Assembly (NCBI GenBank): GCA_965207995.1 | Contig: OZ242299.1 | Span: forward strand, 806,001-870,000 | DNA: 64,000 nt | From: DAOUKH01 sp965207995 | Lineage (GTDB): Bacteria > Chloroflexota > Dehalococcoidia > SHYB01 | Reading direction: 5' to 3' | In this document: positions 11,801-20,247 of the stretch, one piece after another | Layout: the number at the start of each line of letters is the position of its first letter | How positions within the stretch are numbered: the first letter of the stretch is position 1 | Notes under the pieces: model-generated | Told to the model about the DNA's origin: nothing | What the model saw: only the letters and a program-made list of their open reading frames with translations | Database searches by the model: none | Made by a program: the position numbers and the translations under genes

Positions 11801-12085
11801 GTCGGACGACAGCGCTCGGCCCCACCGGGCCCACTCCATCACCTCGGGGAATTCGAGCGCCTGCACCACGCGCGGTGTCGACTTGAAGTACTCGGTCGCC
11901 GCTTCCCAGGATCGGAAGGTGTGCTGCGCCAGCGAGACGCCCTCCGCCGCCCACGCTTGGTAGTCGTCGGCGCCGAGGTGCTTGCGGGCCGCTTCCTCGG
12001 CGCCGCGGAACTCGGTGACCACGGACACGGGGAATCGCTGCAGTTGCGATTCGAACGTGGCGGGGTCGTAAGCCTTATCCGTCAC
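8852..12085 (-). CDS. NorD/CbbO-type VWA-domain protein
   Basis: 1077 residues. The N-terminal 550 residues are helical repeats that resemble CbbO/NorD-type proteins. A strongly acidic linker follows (about 590-640, rich in DGDEGD). The C-terminal 220 residues are a von Willebrand A domain with the metal-ion-dependent adhesion site DMSAS and a later SDGRPQD. Proteins of this type act with a MoxR-family AAA ATPase (next gene upstream) to remodel or load metal into a target enzyme; known targets are NO reductase and Rubisco. Neither target is in the window, so the client is unknown. It is separated from the ATPase gene by 76 bp and shares its strand. Confidence 0.85.
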   Translation of the reverse strand: MTDKAYDPATFESQLQRFPVSVVTEFRGAEEAARKHLGADDYQAWAAEGVSLAQHTFRSWEAATEYFKSTPRVVQALEFPEVMEWARWGRALSSDSPVISSSFFRATPEVIPYVRGSELGRWAGVGKRLYKGTWKSSSLASTYFEASPRLLGALTLQELEDLVDFIDSLAQKSYDLANECLALASGVFPKIDPGDRVSFLNLGSVLVRGNWRDVKPYFENGPKIIERVEPRQRGRFLDLAQQLSQQGAGNTITFLVEASAALGEVHPDWHGPLLDMADRLADHSAAAVGEFVKNAPVVMNRLRGERLEGWFNAGLRVLDENEDGGLAFFRLESGRAERAIEDLSSGLDLARVNEVLTMYCRALAGQRVELRPTDELQGKGIGWTSSDYATTEGDNIFLPTFVERYTTKDENFAWFKVIATHQVAHLEFGSFGFQFDKPSTVFAAEEQRAVLGKRDGDGGARIDLERFFDLFSDRKLASDIFMLVEDGRIDHRVKYEYAGIGESYSRVQRESLRSRPEPDSLPLREAAMEVLVRLSLEETGTVKTPAEISEYLDALAVLVRTMQHEERTVEDTAEATIRIYDLLSTVPNVEADPESGEERSMDEMGQDGDEGDLDQMLQDLMEGASGEGQPDGDEQEYKSPQMVDFRGEFKPELVQAFDNLKNERSKAQNPMEITGLSEEDLRQLLEKSAEIEVAEAQEGDLPQSSSQFVDNLINEAARQQQAKSKQGTQFQHSEDDDAPLASEAETFLYDEWDFRAGDYKPRWCAVREKRMDEGTVDFFERTLRAHYGLVSRIKKQFESLAPEQLRRVKHLPDGEEYDFDLVVEAMIQARAGDTPTDKIYWRRNKIERDVAVSFLLDMSASTAEAVDETRRQFDSWDFPDDPRDYMTWLRTRREEMSRRTYKRIIDIEKESTVLLIKALEAIGDQYGIYGFSGYGRENVEFYVVKDIAETFGENVKRRLDKITPMHATRMGPAIRHAVSKLDDHEARTKVLFLLSDGRPQDRGYSREGVEKEYAVHDTRMALLEARRLGITPFCLTVDRAGHDYLKTMMGGDMGYEVVADIHTLPERLPQLYRRLTV

Positions 12086-12161
12086 GGAAGCACTTCCATC
12101 GCCGGACTCTCGTCCTCACTGGAGCGGCGGCCGGGGAGCGAAACGTCGCCCGCCGCCGGGC

Positions 12162-13064
12162 CTAGGGGAAGATGCTCGAGACGACCTCTTCGATGCTGCG
12201 CTGCACCTCGTGGTCGTCGGTCAGCCCCCACACCACCGCCGCCTGACAGGCACGGCGAGCCGGAATGCCCCCCGCGATCAGCCGGCCCGCGTAGATGAGC
12301 AGGCGCGTGCTCACGCCTTCGTGCAGGCCGTGGTCCTTGAGGTGCCGCACCTTCTCACCCAGCTTGGCGAGATTCATCGCCACCTCGGGCCCCACGCCGG
12401 CCTCGTGCTCGATCACCTGCGTCTCGATTTCTCTGGGGGAGTAGTCGAACTCGAGCGAGATGAACCGCTGGCGCGTGCTGTGCTTCAAGTCCTTCAGCGC
12501 GCTCTGGTAGCCAGGGTTGTACGACATCACCAGCAGGAATTGGTCGCTGGCCTCCAGGATCTCGCCGCGCTTCTCCACGGGCAGCAGGCGCCGGTGGTCG
12601 GTCAGCGGGTGGATGAGCACCGTCGTGTCCTTCCGCGCCTCGACGATCTCGTCGAGGTAGCAGATGGCCCCGGCCTTCACCGCCCGGCTCAGCGGGCCGT
12701 CGATCCACTTCGTCTCCTGCCCCTCCAAGAGATAGCGGCCCACCAGGTCGCTGGATGTCAAGTCCTCGTGGCAGGCAATGGTGACCAGGGGCAGCCCCTT
12801 GCCCGTCCCATTCTTCGAGGCCGCCTTGCCGCGCTTCCTGCCTTTTACGAGGGGCCGGCCCAGCCGCCAAGACATGTACTCCACGAACCGCGTCTTGCCG
12901 CAGCCCGTCGGCCCCTTCAGCAGCACCGGGATCTTGGTCTTGTAGGCCGCCTCGAATACCTCCACTTCGTCGTTGACCGGCAGATAGAAGGGCTCCTCTT
13001 CGAGGAGGTACTCTTCGATGATGTAGTGGCGATAGAGCGTCTGCTCTCTGCCTGTTGTGGCCAT
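12162..13064 (-). CDS. MoxR-family AAA ATPase, NorQ/CbbQ type
   Basis: 300 residues. Walker A GPTGCGKT is at 51-58 and Walker B ICYLDE ends at 139, with the sensor and arginine-finger region in the C-terminal half (KHSTRQRFISLEF). Length and layout fit the NorQ/NirQ/CbbQ group, hexameric ATPases that work with a VWA partner. The partner is the next gene downstream. An insertion of about 20 basic residues (RKRGKAASKNGTGKG) sits between the first strands, where the group carries a variable loop. It lies 34 bp behind coaE and is probably cotranscribed with it. Confidence 0.88.
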   Translation of the reverse strand: MATTGREQTLYRHYIIEEYLLEEEPFYLPVNDEVEVFEAAYKTKIPVLLKGPTGCGKTRFVEYMSWRLGRPLVKGRKRGKAASKNGTGKGLPLVTIACHEDLTSSDLVGRYLLEGQETKWIDGPLSRAVKAGAICYLDEIVEARKDTTVLIHPLTDHRRLLPVEKRGEILEASDQFLLVMSYNPGYQSALKDLKHSTRQRFISLEFDYSPREIETQVIEHEAGVGPEVAMNLAKLGEKVRHLKDHGLHEGVSTRLLIYAGRLIAGGIPARRACQAAVVWGLTDDHEVQRSIEEVVSSIFP

Positions 13065-13098
13065 GTCCCCTACTTCCTTATCCGCACCGGCGGTACGG

Positions 13099-13695
13099 CT
13101 AGGCCGCGACGCGCGCCTCGAAGGCCGCCCGCACCCGCTCCCGCACCTCGTCCAACGTGGCGTCCGTGTCGATTACCACGTCGGCATAGCTCTGGCGCTC
13201 CTCCGCCGGCATCTGCGACGCCATCCGCGAGCGCACCTGCTCTTCTTCCCAGCCATTCCGCGCCATCACCCGCTGCACCACCACGTCCTCCGGCGCCGCC
13301 GTCACCCAGACCTCGTCGACCAGCGACGTCCACTTCGCCTCGATCAGGATCGCAGCGTCCACCACCACCACCCGCTTCCCCTCACCGCGAAAAGCCTCGA
13401 TCCGGTCGTTCATGATGTCGCGCATGCGGGGATGCACAATGCTGTTGAGTTTTTCCAGGTTCGCGGGGTCGCTGAAGACGATGGCGCCGAGCTTCTTGCG
13501 GTCGATCTCCCGGTTGGGTTGGAGCAGGTCTTCGCCCCAGGTGTCGATCAAGTCTCGCCACGCCGGCATATCCGGCAAGTACGTTACGTGACCGACCTTG
13601 TCGGCGTCGATGACCTCGGCGCCTAGCTCTTCGAGAAAACCGGATACGGTGGTCTTGCCGCTGCCAATTCCGCCGGTCAGACCGATCACGAGCAT
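13099..13695 (-). CDS. coaE: dephospho-CoA kinase
   Basis: 198 residues, normal for CoaE. It catalyses the last step of coenzyme A synthesis, phosphorylating the 3'-OH of dephospho-CoA with ATP in the cytoplasm. The P-loop GGIGSGKT is at 8-15. The DAD motif (30-32) binds the acceptor side, and the lid and CoA-binding region carry QMPAEERQSYAD, the usual signature. First gene of a likely operon with the NorQ/NorD pair. A GAGGG stretch about 10 nt upstream may be its ribosome-binding site. A CoA enzyme suits the many acyl-CoA genes in this window, but the link to NorQD is only positional. Confidence 0.93.
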   Translation of the reverse strand: MLVIGLTGGIGSGKTTVSGFLEELGAEVIDADKVGHVTYLPDMPAWRDLIDTWGEDLLQPNREIDRKKLGAIVFSDPANLEKLNSIVHPRMRDIMNDRIEAFRGEGKRVVVVDAAILIEAKWTSLVDEVWVTAAPEDVVVQRVMARNGWEEEQVRSRMASQMPAEERQSYADVVIDTDATLDEVRERVRAAFEARVAA

Positions 13696-13746
13696 GCGAC
13701 GCCGACCCTCGTTCCCTTCTGGTATCCCCGCCGTAGGCAGTCTCGC

Positions 13747-13776
13747 ATTTTAGCAGCGCCCCTTCTGAGGGGTCAA
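13747..13776 (-). promoter_or_regulatory. candidate promoter for coaE-norQ-norD operon
   Basis: On the minus strand, TTGACC (13776-13771), an 18-nt spacer and TAAAAT (13752-13747). The start codon of coaE lies about 50 nt downstream. Confidence 0.5.
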
Positions 13777-13844
13777 GGAAACCGCACCTTTCCCCGGCCA
13801 ACGGCGGGCGGCGGCGCGAGGGCTCCCTCGGAGGCGCGGCGCGG

Positions 13845-13850
13845 TATACT
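13845..13850 (+). promoter_or_regulatory. -10 element TATACT upstream of def
   Basis: TATACT lies 49 nt before the GTG start of def in otherwise GC-rich DNA. No clear -35 is seen. The ribosome-binding site is GGACAGGAG at 13885-13893, 5 nt before the start. Confidence 0.4.
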
Positions 13851-13898
13851 GAGGGCGTAGCCCCAGGGAGCCGTGAGGCCCGTAGGACAGGAGCAAGC

Positions 13899-14462
13899 GT
13901 GACCGTCCTTCCCTTGCAATACGCCCCGGAGTCGGTGCTCCGCCGGAAGGCGAAGCGCGTCGCCAAGATCGACGCCAAGGTCCAGCGCCTGATCGACGAC
14001 CTGATCGAGACGATGTACGCGGAGGACGGCATCGGCCTCGCCGCCAATCAAGTCGGCGTCCCCCTACGCGTCCTCGTCATGGGCATCCCCTATAAGGACC
14101 CCGACACCGAAGAGGTCTACCGCGAGGAATACGTCCTCGTGAACCCCGAGTTCGTCAAGAAGGGGGGCGAGCGGCTCGTATCCGAGGGCTGCCTCAGCAT
14201 CCCCGGCTACCGGGGCCAGCTCACCCGCGCCGAGTGGGTCAAGGTCAAGGGCCTCGACCGCGACGGCAAACCGGTGCGCCTCAAGGCCGATGGCATCATG
14301 GCCCAAGCCCTCGAACACGAGATCGACCACCTCGACGGCATCCTCTACGTCGACCGCATGAAAGAGCAGGGCACGCTCGACACCCTCGCCCCCATCGAGC
14401 AGGAGGAGTCCGAGGAGTCGGAAGCCCTGCGCGAAGTCTCAGGCGAAGTGCCCGCGGCCTAG
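13899..14462 (+). CDS. def: peptide deformylase
   Basis: 187 residues. It removes the formyl group from the N-terminal methionine of nascent proteins. All three family motifs are present: GIGLAANQVG (44-53), EGCLS with the metal-ligand Cys98, and HEIDH (140-144) with His140, His144 and catalytic Glu141. The start is GTG, chosen because GGACAGGAG lies 5 nt upstream. The C-terminus has about 20 extra acidic residues. The next gene, the CCA-adding enzyme, follows after 22 bp, so the two translation-related genes are likely cotranscribed. Confidence 0.95.
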   Translation: MTVLPLQYAPESVLRRKAKRVAKIDAKVQRLIDDLIETMYAEDGIGLAANQVGVPLRVLVMGIPYKDPDTEEVYREEYVLVNPEFVKKGGERLVSEGCLSIPGYRGQLTRAEWVKVKGLDRDGKPVRLKADGIMAQALEHEIDHLDGILYVDRMKEQGTLDTLAPIEQEESEESEALREVSGEVPAA

Positions 14463-14484
14463 CGGGCCGGGGGACGCCCCGCCC

Positions 14485-15978
14485 ATGTCCATTGCAGCAA
14501 TCCTCAACGCCGCGCGCCGCGCGTTGGGCGAGCGCCACGCCTCCGCGTGGGTCGCCGGCGGCGCGGTCCGCGACGCCCTCCTCGGCCGCGAGCCCGCCGA
14601 CCTCGACCTCGCCGTCGACGTCGACGACGTTGGCGAGCTGGCCCGCGCCGTCGCCGAAGCCTCCGGGGCCTCCGCCGTCGCCCTCGACGCCGAACGCGGC
14701 ATCCACCGCATCGTCTCCCGCGACGACGGCTCGTCCGTCGACCTGACCCTCGCCGCGGAAGGCATCGGCCCCGACCTGCTCCGGCGCGACTTCACCATCA
14801 ATGCCATGGCGCTGCCTCTGCAGCTCTGGCCCAACGCCGCGGCGCCCCTCGTCGTCGATCCCGCCGGCGGGCTGGACGACCTGCGAGCAAAGCGCCTCCG
14901 GGCCGTCAGCGAGGAAGGCCTCGCCGCCGATCCGGTGCGCATGGTGCGGGCAGTCCGTCTCTGCGCCGAGCTCGGCCTCGAACTCGAATCCCAGACGGCG
15001 GCGTGGATCACCTCCGGCGCGGCGCGCATCGCGTCGAGCGCGCCGGAGCGCGTGCGGGACGAGCTCGTCCGGCTCATACGCCCGCCCGGCGCGGCGCGCC
15101 ATCTGCGCCTCCTCGACCGCCTCGGCCTGCTGACCCAAATCATCCCCGAGCTCGAAGCGGCGCGCGAAACCACCCAACCCAAGGAGCACTACTGGAACGT
15201 CCTCGAACACTCGATAGAAGCCGTCGGCAAGGTCCAAGGCGTCCTCCGCGTCGAAGCGCTCGACCCCGAACCCGAACCGGCCGTCCCCTGGGACTCCCGC
15301 GACGACGACCACGCCGCCGAGCCCGTCGGCGGCGGCCGGACGAGAGCCGACGCCCTCCGCCTCGCCGCCCTCCTGCACGACGTGGCCAAGCCCGCCTGCA
15401 AGACCGTCGAGGCCGATGGGCGCATCCGCTTCCTGGGCCATGCCAAGGAGGGCGCGGTCATGACCGAACAGGTCATGGAGCGGCTCCGCTTCTCGAACCG
15501 CGAGCGGCGCTTGGTCGCCGCGATGGTCCGGGAGCATCTGCGGCCCGGGATGATCACTCGCGAGCCGGGCGGCCCGAGCCGGCGGGCGCTCCACCGCTAT
15601 TTCCGCGACGCCGGCGACGCGGCCGTCGACACGCTCTACCTCAGCTTCGCCGACTACCTCGCGGCGCGAGGCCCGCGGTTCGACCCGGCCGACTGGGCCG
15701 CCTACGCCGAAAGGATTCATGGTATCCTTGTCGCCTACTATTCGAGAGAGAGCGAGGCCACCGCTCCCCGGCTCGTCGACGGCCACGACCTCATGGGAGC
15801 GCTCGGCCTCGAACCCGGCCCGATCGTCGGTCGGCTTATGGAAACCCTGAGAGAAGCGCAAGCCGCCGGAGAGATCGAGACTCGGCCTCAAGCCATCGCC
15901 CTCGCCGGTAAGCTGCTCGCCGAGGGCTCCGCGGCTAGCTCCCCAAAGCGCCCCCAAAGGAGCCGGCGTGCGGATTAG
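14485..15978 (+). CDS. cca: CCA-adding tRNA nucleotidyltransferase / poly(A) polymerase family with HD domain
   Basis: 497 residues. The N-terminal nucleotidyltransferase domain has GGAVRD (25-30), the DLD metal-binding pair (39-41) and RRDFTINAMAL. An RNA-binding head follows (GGLDDLRAKRLR, DPVRMVRAVRL). The C-terminal half carries an HD-type segment (LAALLHDVAKP), as in CCA enzymes with phosphatase or phosphodiesterase activity. It most likely adds or repairs the CCA end of tRNAs. Class II CCA enzymes and poly(A) polymerases are hard to tell apart by sequence, so the exact activity is inferred. Its last 11 bp overlap secD. Confidence 0.88.
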   Translation: MSIAAILNAARRALGERHASAWVAGGAVRDALLGREPADLDLAVDVDDVGELARAVAEASGASAVALDAERGIHRIVSRDDGSSVDLTLAAEGIGPDLLRRDFTINAMALPLQLWPNAAAPLVVDPAGGLDDLRAKRLRAVSEEGLAADPVRMVRAVRLCAELGLELESQTAAWITSGAARIASSAPERVRDELVRLIRPPGAARHLRLLDRLGLLTQIIPELEAARETTQPKEHYWNVLEHSIEAVGKVQGVLRVEALDPEPEPAVPWDSRDDDHAAEPVGGGRTRADALRLAALLHDVAKPACKTVEADGRIRFLGHAKEGAVMTEQVMERLRFSNRERRLVAAMVREHLRPGMITREPGGPSRRALHRYFRDAGDAAVDTLYLSFADYLAARGPRFDPADWAAYAERIHGILVAYYSRESEATAPRLVDGHDLMGALGLEPGPIVGRLMETLREAQAAGEIETRPQAIALAGKLLAEGSAASSPKRPQRSRRAD

Positions 15979-17305
15979 TCGAAACCGCATCTTCCTTGCG
16001 ATCATCGTCGTCGTCTTCACGCTGGCGATCCTGTCTCTGGTTTTCCGCACCGTCAACATCGGCGGCTTCGAGCGCGGCTCGGACGAGGGCCCGCTCGGCC
16101 TGCGGCTCGGCCTCGACCTGCAGGGCGGCACGCTGCTCATCTATCGCGCCGACGACCCCAACGTCACGGCCGACCAGATCGAGGGCGTCGTCGACGTCAT
16201 CAGCCGCCGCGTCAACGCTTTCGGCGTGACCGAACCCCTGATCCAGCAGAGCGGCAGCAACGAGATCATCATCCAGCTCGCCGGCATCACCGACGTCGGC
16301 GAGGCCATCGATCTCATTGGCGGCACCGCCCAACTCGACTTCCGCGAATGCCTCGACCCGCAGTGCTCGCAGAACCAGCCCGCCCTCGCCGAAGGCAACG
16401 GCGGCGTTACCAAGCACCTCACCGGCGAGTTCCTGCGTCCGACCTCAGCCGTGGTTTCCGACCCCACAACAGGGCTCCCCGTGGTGACGTTCGACTTCAA
16501 TGGCGAAGGCTCGCGCATGTTCGAGCAGATCACCCGGCGCAACATCGGCCAGCCTTTGGGTATCTTCCTCGACGACGGCCTGATCTCTAGCCCAACGGTC
16601 CAGGCCGTCATCGCCGGCAGTGGGCGCATCACCGGCCTCACGCGCGGCGACGCCCGGATCCTCGCCATTCAGCTGAACGGCGGCGCGCTGCCGGTGAGCA
16701 TCAGCGTGGTGCGGCAAGACGAAGTCTCCGCAACCTTGGGCGAGGACTCCCTGAACAGGAGCTACGCCGCCGCCGCAATCGGGCTGGGGCTGGTGATGCT
16801 CTTCATGCTGCTCTACTACCGGCTGCTCGGGCTGATCGCGGTAGCCGCCCTGGTCTTGTACACCGTGTTGATCTTGGCCGCCTTCAAGATCGTGGGGGTC
16901 ACCCTGACGCTATCCGGCCTCTCCGCCTTCGTCGTCTCCGTCGGTATGGCCGTGGACGCCAACGTCATCATCTTCGAGCGTATGCGCGAGGAGCTGCGCG
17001 CGGGCCGCACGCTGGGCGCGGCCATCGAGGCCGGCTTCGACCGCGCCTGGTCGGCCATCCGGGACAGCCAGATCACCACCTTCATCGTCATGCTCATCCT
17101 CTGGTGGTTCGGCGACCAACTCGGCGAGCCGCGCGTGATCGGCTTCGCCATCACCCTCATGCTCGCGATCATCGCCAGCGTCTTCACCGCCTTCGTCGTA
17201 ACCCGGACCATTCTTCGCATGCTCGTCGGCATGCCGTTCTCGGGCAATACCAGGCTCTTCGCCGACATTCGCGAGACGCAACGCACCACGCCGGCGGTGA
17301 GTTGA
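15968..17305 (+). CDS. secD: protein translocase subunit SecD
   Basis: 445 residues, short for the family because the first periplasmic domain is compact. One membrane helix at 9-27, then the GLDLQGG motif near 50, a periplasmic region with GTAQLDFRE, and five helices from about 265 on. The signature GMAVDANVIIFERMREE is in the membrane part. With SecF it uses the proton gradient to pull secreted proteins through SecYEG from outside. The start is GTG inside the end of cca, which implies coupled translation. secF follows after 71 bp. Confidence 0.93.
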   Translation: MRISRNRIFLAIIVVVFTLAILSLVFRTVNIGGFERGSDEGPLGLRLGLDLQGGTLLIYRADDPNVTADQIEGVVDVISRRVNAFGVTEPLIQQSGSNEIIIQLAGITDVGEAIDLIGGTAQLDFRECLDPQCSQNQPALAEGNGGVTKHLTGEFLRPTSAVVSDPTTGLPVVTFDFNGEGSRMFEQITRRNIGQPLGIFLDDGLISSPTVQAVIAGSGRITGLTRGDARILAIQLNGGALPVSISVVRQDEVSATLGEDSLNRSYAAAAIGLGLVMLFMLLYYRLLGLIAVAALVLYTVLILAAFKIVGVTLTLSGLSAFVVSVGMAVDANVIIFERMREELRAGRTLGAAIEAGFDRAWSAIRDSQITTFIVMLILWWFGDQLGEPRVIGFAITLMLAIIASVFTAFVVTRTILRMLVGMPFSGNTRLFADIRETQRTTPAVS

Positions 17306-17376
17306 GCCGATGCCGCGAGACGCAACACCGAAAGACTTGAAAGTACGAGAGGCATAAGGGCAGGACGGAACCCACC

Positions 17377-20082
17377 GTGTTCGAATTTGTAGCCAACCGG
17401 CGGCTCGCCTTCCTGTTTACCGGGCTCGTCATCGCCGCGTGTGTGGTCGCGCTCGTCGCGCCGCCGCGGCTGCCATTCGGCCTCGAGTTCTCCAGCGGCA
17501 CCTCGCTGACCGTCGAGTTTGAGCAGCCCGTCGCCCTTGAAGACGTCCGGGCGCGCCTCGCCGAGATCGGCCACGGCGACGCCTCGGTGCAAGCCCTGAA
17601 CGAAACCACCTTCTTCATTCGCACCGAATTCGTCGAGGAAGACCTGCTGACCCGGCTCACCGACGCCTTCGGTCCGCTGACGCCCACCGGCTTCGAACGG
17701 GCCACCGACATGGCGGAGACGGTGCGCTTCGTGGACACGGTCGCGGCGGAGGACGTGCTGGCGGCCTTCGGCGACGAACCCGCCGAGGGCAGCCGCGTCG
17801 AGGTCGCGGGCGCCGACCGCTTCCTTGTCGCCGCTCCCGGCGCAGGCGAAGACCAGCTGGCCGAGCTCGCCGCCGCATGGGAGTCGATCGGGACGGTGAC
17901 CCGCACCTCGTTCGACGAGAACAGTTTCGCCGAAGTGATGACCTTCCCCGAGGACACCGTTCTCACCCAAGGGGAAATCGATACGATCGTCGCCGGCCTT
18001 GGCCTTGCCGAGAAGGTGACGGCCGTCATCGAGGACTCCACCACCCTCTTCGTTGCCGCACAGGCACCCGGACCGGACGACGTGACCGCCTTTGTCGACA
18101 CGTTGACCGGCCGCTTCGGCGAGGCCGAGCGCACCCCAATCGACCTCGAGCAAGACCCGCTCTTTATTCTGGAATTCGCCGGCACGGTGACTCTTGACGA
18201 GATCCTTGAAGCGCTCGTCGTCTTGCCCGTCAACGCAGCCGCGGGCAGCGGCGTGACGGTTACCCAGCAGGAGGGTGGCGACTTCTTGCTCCAAGGAGAG
18301 GAGCTGGCCGCCAACGCCGACATCGTCGCCGCCGACATCGAGAACGCCGTCGGATCGATCGAGTGGCGCGGCTTCGGTGGTGAGGATGACCTGCTCTTCT
18401 CGCTCGATCTCGGCACGCCGGTCATCACATCCTTCGACTTCGAAAACGAGGTCGGTGCCCAGGGGCGGGCCGAACTCACCTCGTCGCAGGTGAGCGAGAA
18501 CCGCTTCGGCAGCGTTGATGCCGCCATCACCGAAGAGGAGCTGGCGGACCTCGTTGAAGGGCTGGAGCTCCGCTTCGGGCTTGCCGACGTCACCACGTTC
18601 GACCCGGCGGACGACCTCGCTCTGGCCCTCACGTTCCCTGAAGAGGCATCTGTCGATCTCGACACGCTGCGGGCCGAGATCAGCCTGCTCGGCCTCGACG
18701 AGGATGTTGCCGCGATAGAGACCGAAGGGAGCTTCGTCCTGCTGGGCGAAGCCTTCTCTGAAGACACGCGGCAGCAGCTCCTCGACGACCTCACAACCCG
18801 TTTCGGCGAGTTCGCGCAGGAGCCCGTCGCGGTGAATCCGGGGGCGGCCTTCATCGTCGACTTCGGCGCCGGCTACGGTCCCAGCGACATCGCGGAGGCC
18901 GTCGACGGCGCGAGCGACGGCGCGGCTTCGAGCGTTTTTCGCCCCTCAGCGGGCTCCTACGCGGTCTTCGGCCATGATGCGGCGGACCTCAACGAGAGTA
19001 TCGTGGCCGCGGTCGAGGAGGCGTTGGGGCGCGCGGAGACCGGTCCGATCGACCCGGCCGAGGAGGGCTTGTTCACCGTCCGGCTCACCGACGCCGAGCA
19101 GTCCGTCCAAGCGGTGCGGAACCTGCTCATCATTCAGCAGGACGGGCCGGACGAGGACGGTCTGGTCGAGTTCTTCATCGGGGGCAACCGGTTGAGCTCT
19201 GAGCAGCAGGGGTTGATTCTCTCCACCCTGCAGAGCGAGTTCGGCGAGATCGTCTCCACTCCCTTTAGCCACACCACCCACGTGGCGCAGACGCTCGTTT
19301 TCGAGCGCCCCGTCTCTCCCGAGGCGGTGGTGAACGAGCTCGACGACGTGGGGTACGTCGACCTGACGGCCGAGGCACGGGGCAACGGCATCTTCATCCG
19401 GGGCAGCCGCGCCGAGTCCGACGGACGCAGCGTGCTGCTCACCGCGCTGGGGAGCCTCGCGCCCATCAACACCGAGGCGGTCGACTTCACCTCGGTCGAT
19501 GCCGAGATCGCCAAGCGCAGCATCCTGAATACCTTCTGGGCCGTGCTGGCGGGTACCGTGGGCATCCTGCTCTACATCTGGTGGGCCTTCCGGCGCATCC
19601 CGCGCTCCTACCGCTACGGCTTCGCCGCCATCGTGGGGCTGAGCCACGACGTGTTGATCGTGCTCGGGGTCTTCGGGCTGCTGGCGAAGTTCACCGGGGT
19701 GGAAGTCAACTCCCTCATGATCGTGGGCGTCCTGGCGGTGATCGGCTACAGCGTGAACAACACCATCGTGGTCTTCGACCGCATCCGCGAGAACGTGATG
19801 AAGAGTCCGGGCCGCCCGTTCGAGACCTCGGTCAACGTCAGCCTGAACGAGACGCTGACGCGGAATCTCAACACCACGCTGACCACCGCCGCCGCCATCC
19901 TCGCCGTCCTCCTCTTCGGCGGCGAGACAATCCGCGACTTCATGGGCGTCCTGCTCACCGGCGTGATCGCGGGCGCGTACAGCTCCCTGATGCTCGCGCC
20001 GAATATCCTCGTGGCCGCGGAGAAGGGCGAGCTGCCCAAGCTCCGCATCCCCTTCCGCTCGCGCCGCACCGCAACCGCCTGA
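17377..20082 (+). CDS. secF: SecF with nine tandem periplasmic head domains
   Basis: 901 residues, about three times the usual 300. The membrane parts are normal: helix 1 at about 9-28 followed by FGLEFSSGTSL, and helices 2-6 at about 717-880 with the SecF signature GYSVNNTIVVFDRIRENV. In between, where SecF normally has one small domain, there are about 600 residues made of nine similar units of 68-79 residues. They start near 43, 113, 184, 261, 337, 412, 491, 563 and 637. Each reads roughly: strand (LxVxFxxPV), helix (xxDVxxxL), strands around a hydrophobic FxV/FIR, helix (LxxxLxxxFG), strand (xxTPxD). The units are diverged, so the expansion is old. The frame has no break and codon use matches its neighbours. 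Start GTG, with a purine-rich AAGGGCAGGA upstream. Confidence 0.9.
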   Translation: MFEFVANRRLAFLFTGLVIAACVVALVAPPRLPFGLEFSSGTSLTVEFEQPVALEDVRARLAEIGHGDASVQALNETTFFIRTEFVEEDLLTRLTDAFGPLTPTGFERATDMAETVRFVDTVAAEDVLAAFGDEPAEGSRVEVAGADRFLVAAPGAGEDQLAELAAAWESIGTVTRTSFDENSFAEVMTFPEDTVLTQGEIDTIVAGLGLAEKVTAVIEDSTTLFVAAQAPGPDDVTAFVDTLTGRFGEAERTPIDLEQDPLFILEFAGTVTLDEILEALVVLPVNAAAGSGVTVTQQEGGDFLLQGEELAANADIVAADIENAVGSIEWRGFGGEDDLLFSLDLGTPVITSFDFENEVGAQGRAELTSSQVSENRFGSVDAAITEEELADLVEGLELRFGLADVTTFDPADDLALALTFPEEASVDLDTLRAEISLLGLDEDVAAIETEGSFVLLGEAFSEDTRQQLLDDLTTRFGEFAQEPVAVNPGAAFIVDFGAGYGPSDIAEAVDGASDGAASSVFRPSAGSYAVFGHDAADLNESIVAAVEEALGRAETGPIDPAEEGLFTVRLTDAEQSVQAVRNLLIIQQDGPDEDGLVEFFIGGNRLSSEQQGLILSTLQSEFGEIVSTPFSHTTHVAQTLVFERPVSPEAVVNELDDVGYVDLTAEARGNGIFIRGSRAESDGRSVLLTALGSLAPINTEAVDFTSVDAEIAKRSILNTFWAVLAGTVGILLYIWWAFRRIPRSYRYGFAAIVGLSHDVLIVLGVFGLLAKFTGVEVNSLMIVGVLAVIGYSVNNTIVVFDRIRENVMKSPGRPFETSVNVSLNETLTRNLNTTLTTAAAILAVLLFGGETIRDFMGVLLTGVIAGAYSSLMLAPNILVAAEKGELPKLRIPFRSRRTATA
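17503..19521 (+). repeat. nine-unit protein-level repeat inside secF
   Basis: The stretch encodes the nine copies of the SecF periplasmic domain. Similarity is visible at the protein level; at the DNA level the copies are too diverged to count as recent duplications. Confidence 0.75.
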
Positions 20083-20105
20083 CCCGTATCCGGGAGCGCT
20101 TTAAA

Positions 20106-20138
20106 CCTCCCTCCCCCTGGGAGGGACTGAGGGCGGGC
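20106..20138 (+). repeat. palindromic element family A, copy 1
   Basis: A hairpin CCCTCCC-CCT-GGGAGGG (20109-20125) followed by ACTGAGGGCGGGC, 24 bp behind the secF stop. The same 32-bp element recurs at 28246, 55701 and 59932. It could end transcription, but it has no T tract. Confidence 0.75.
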
Positions 20139-20247
20139 ACTGCTCCCTCCTCAGCCCTCGGCTACGAAGTTGCTCCACGGGCGGCATAATGCAGCCAACG
20201 CGCTCCGGCCTGCGGCGGTGGGGGCGTGGGCAATCGGTGGAGCATCA

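Noticed and set aside
14296..16140. 614-codon minus-strand frame opposite def, cca and secD
   Set aside because: It crosses three well-supported genes on the other strand and has no recognisable domain.
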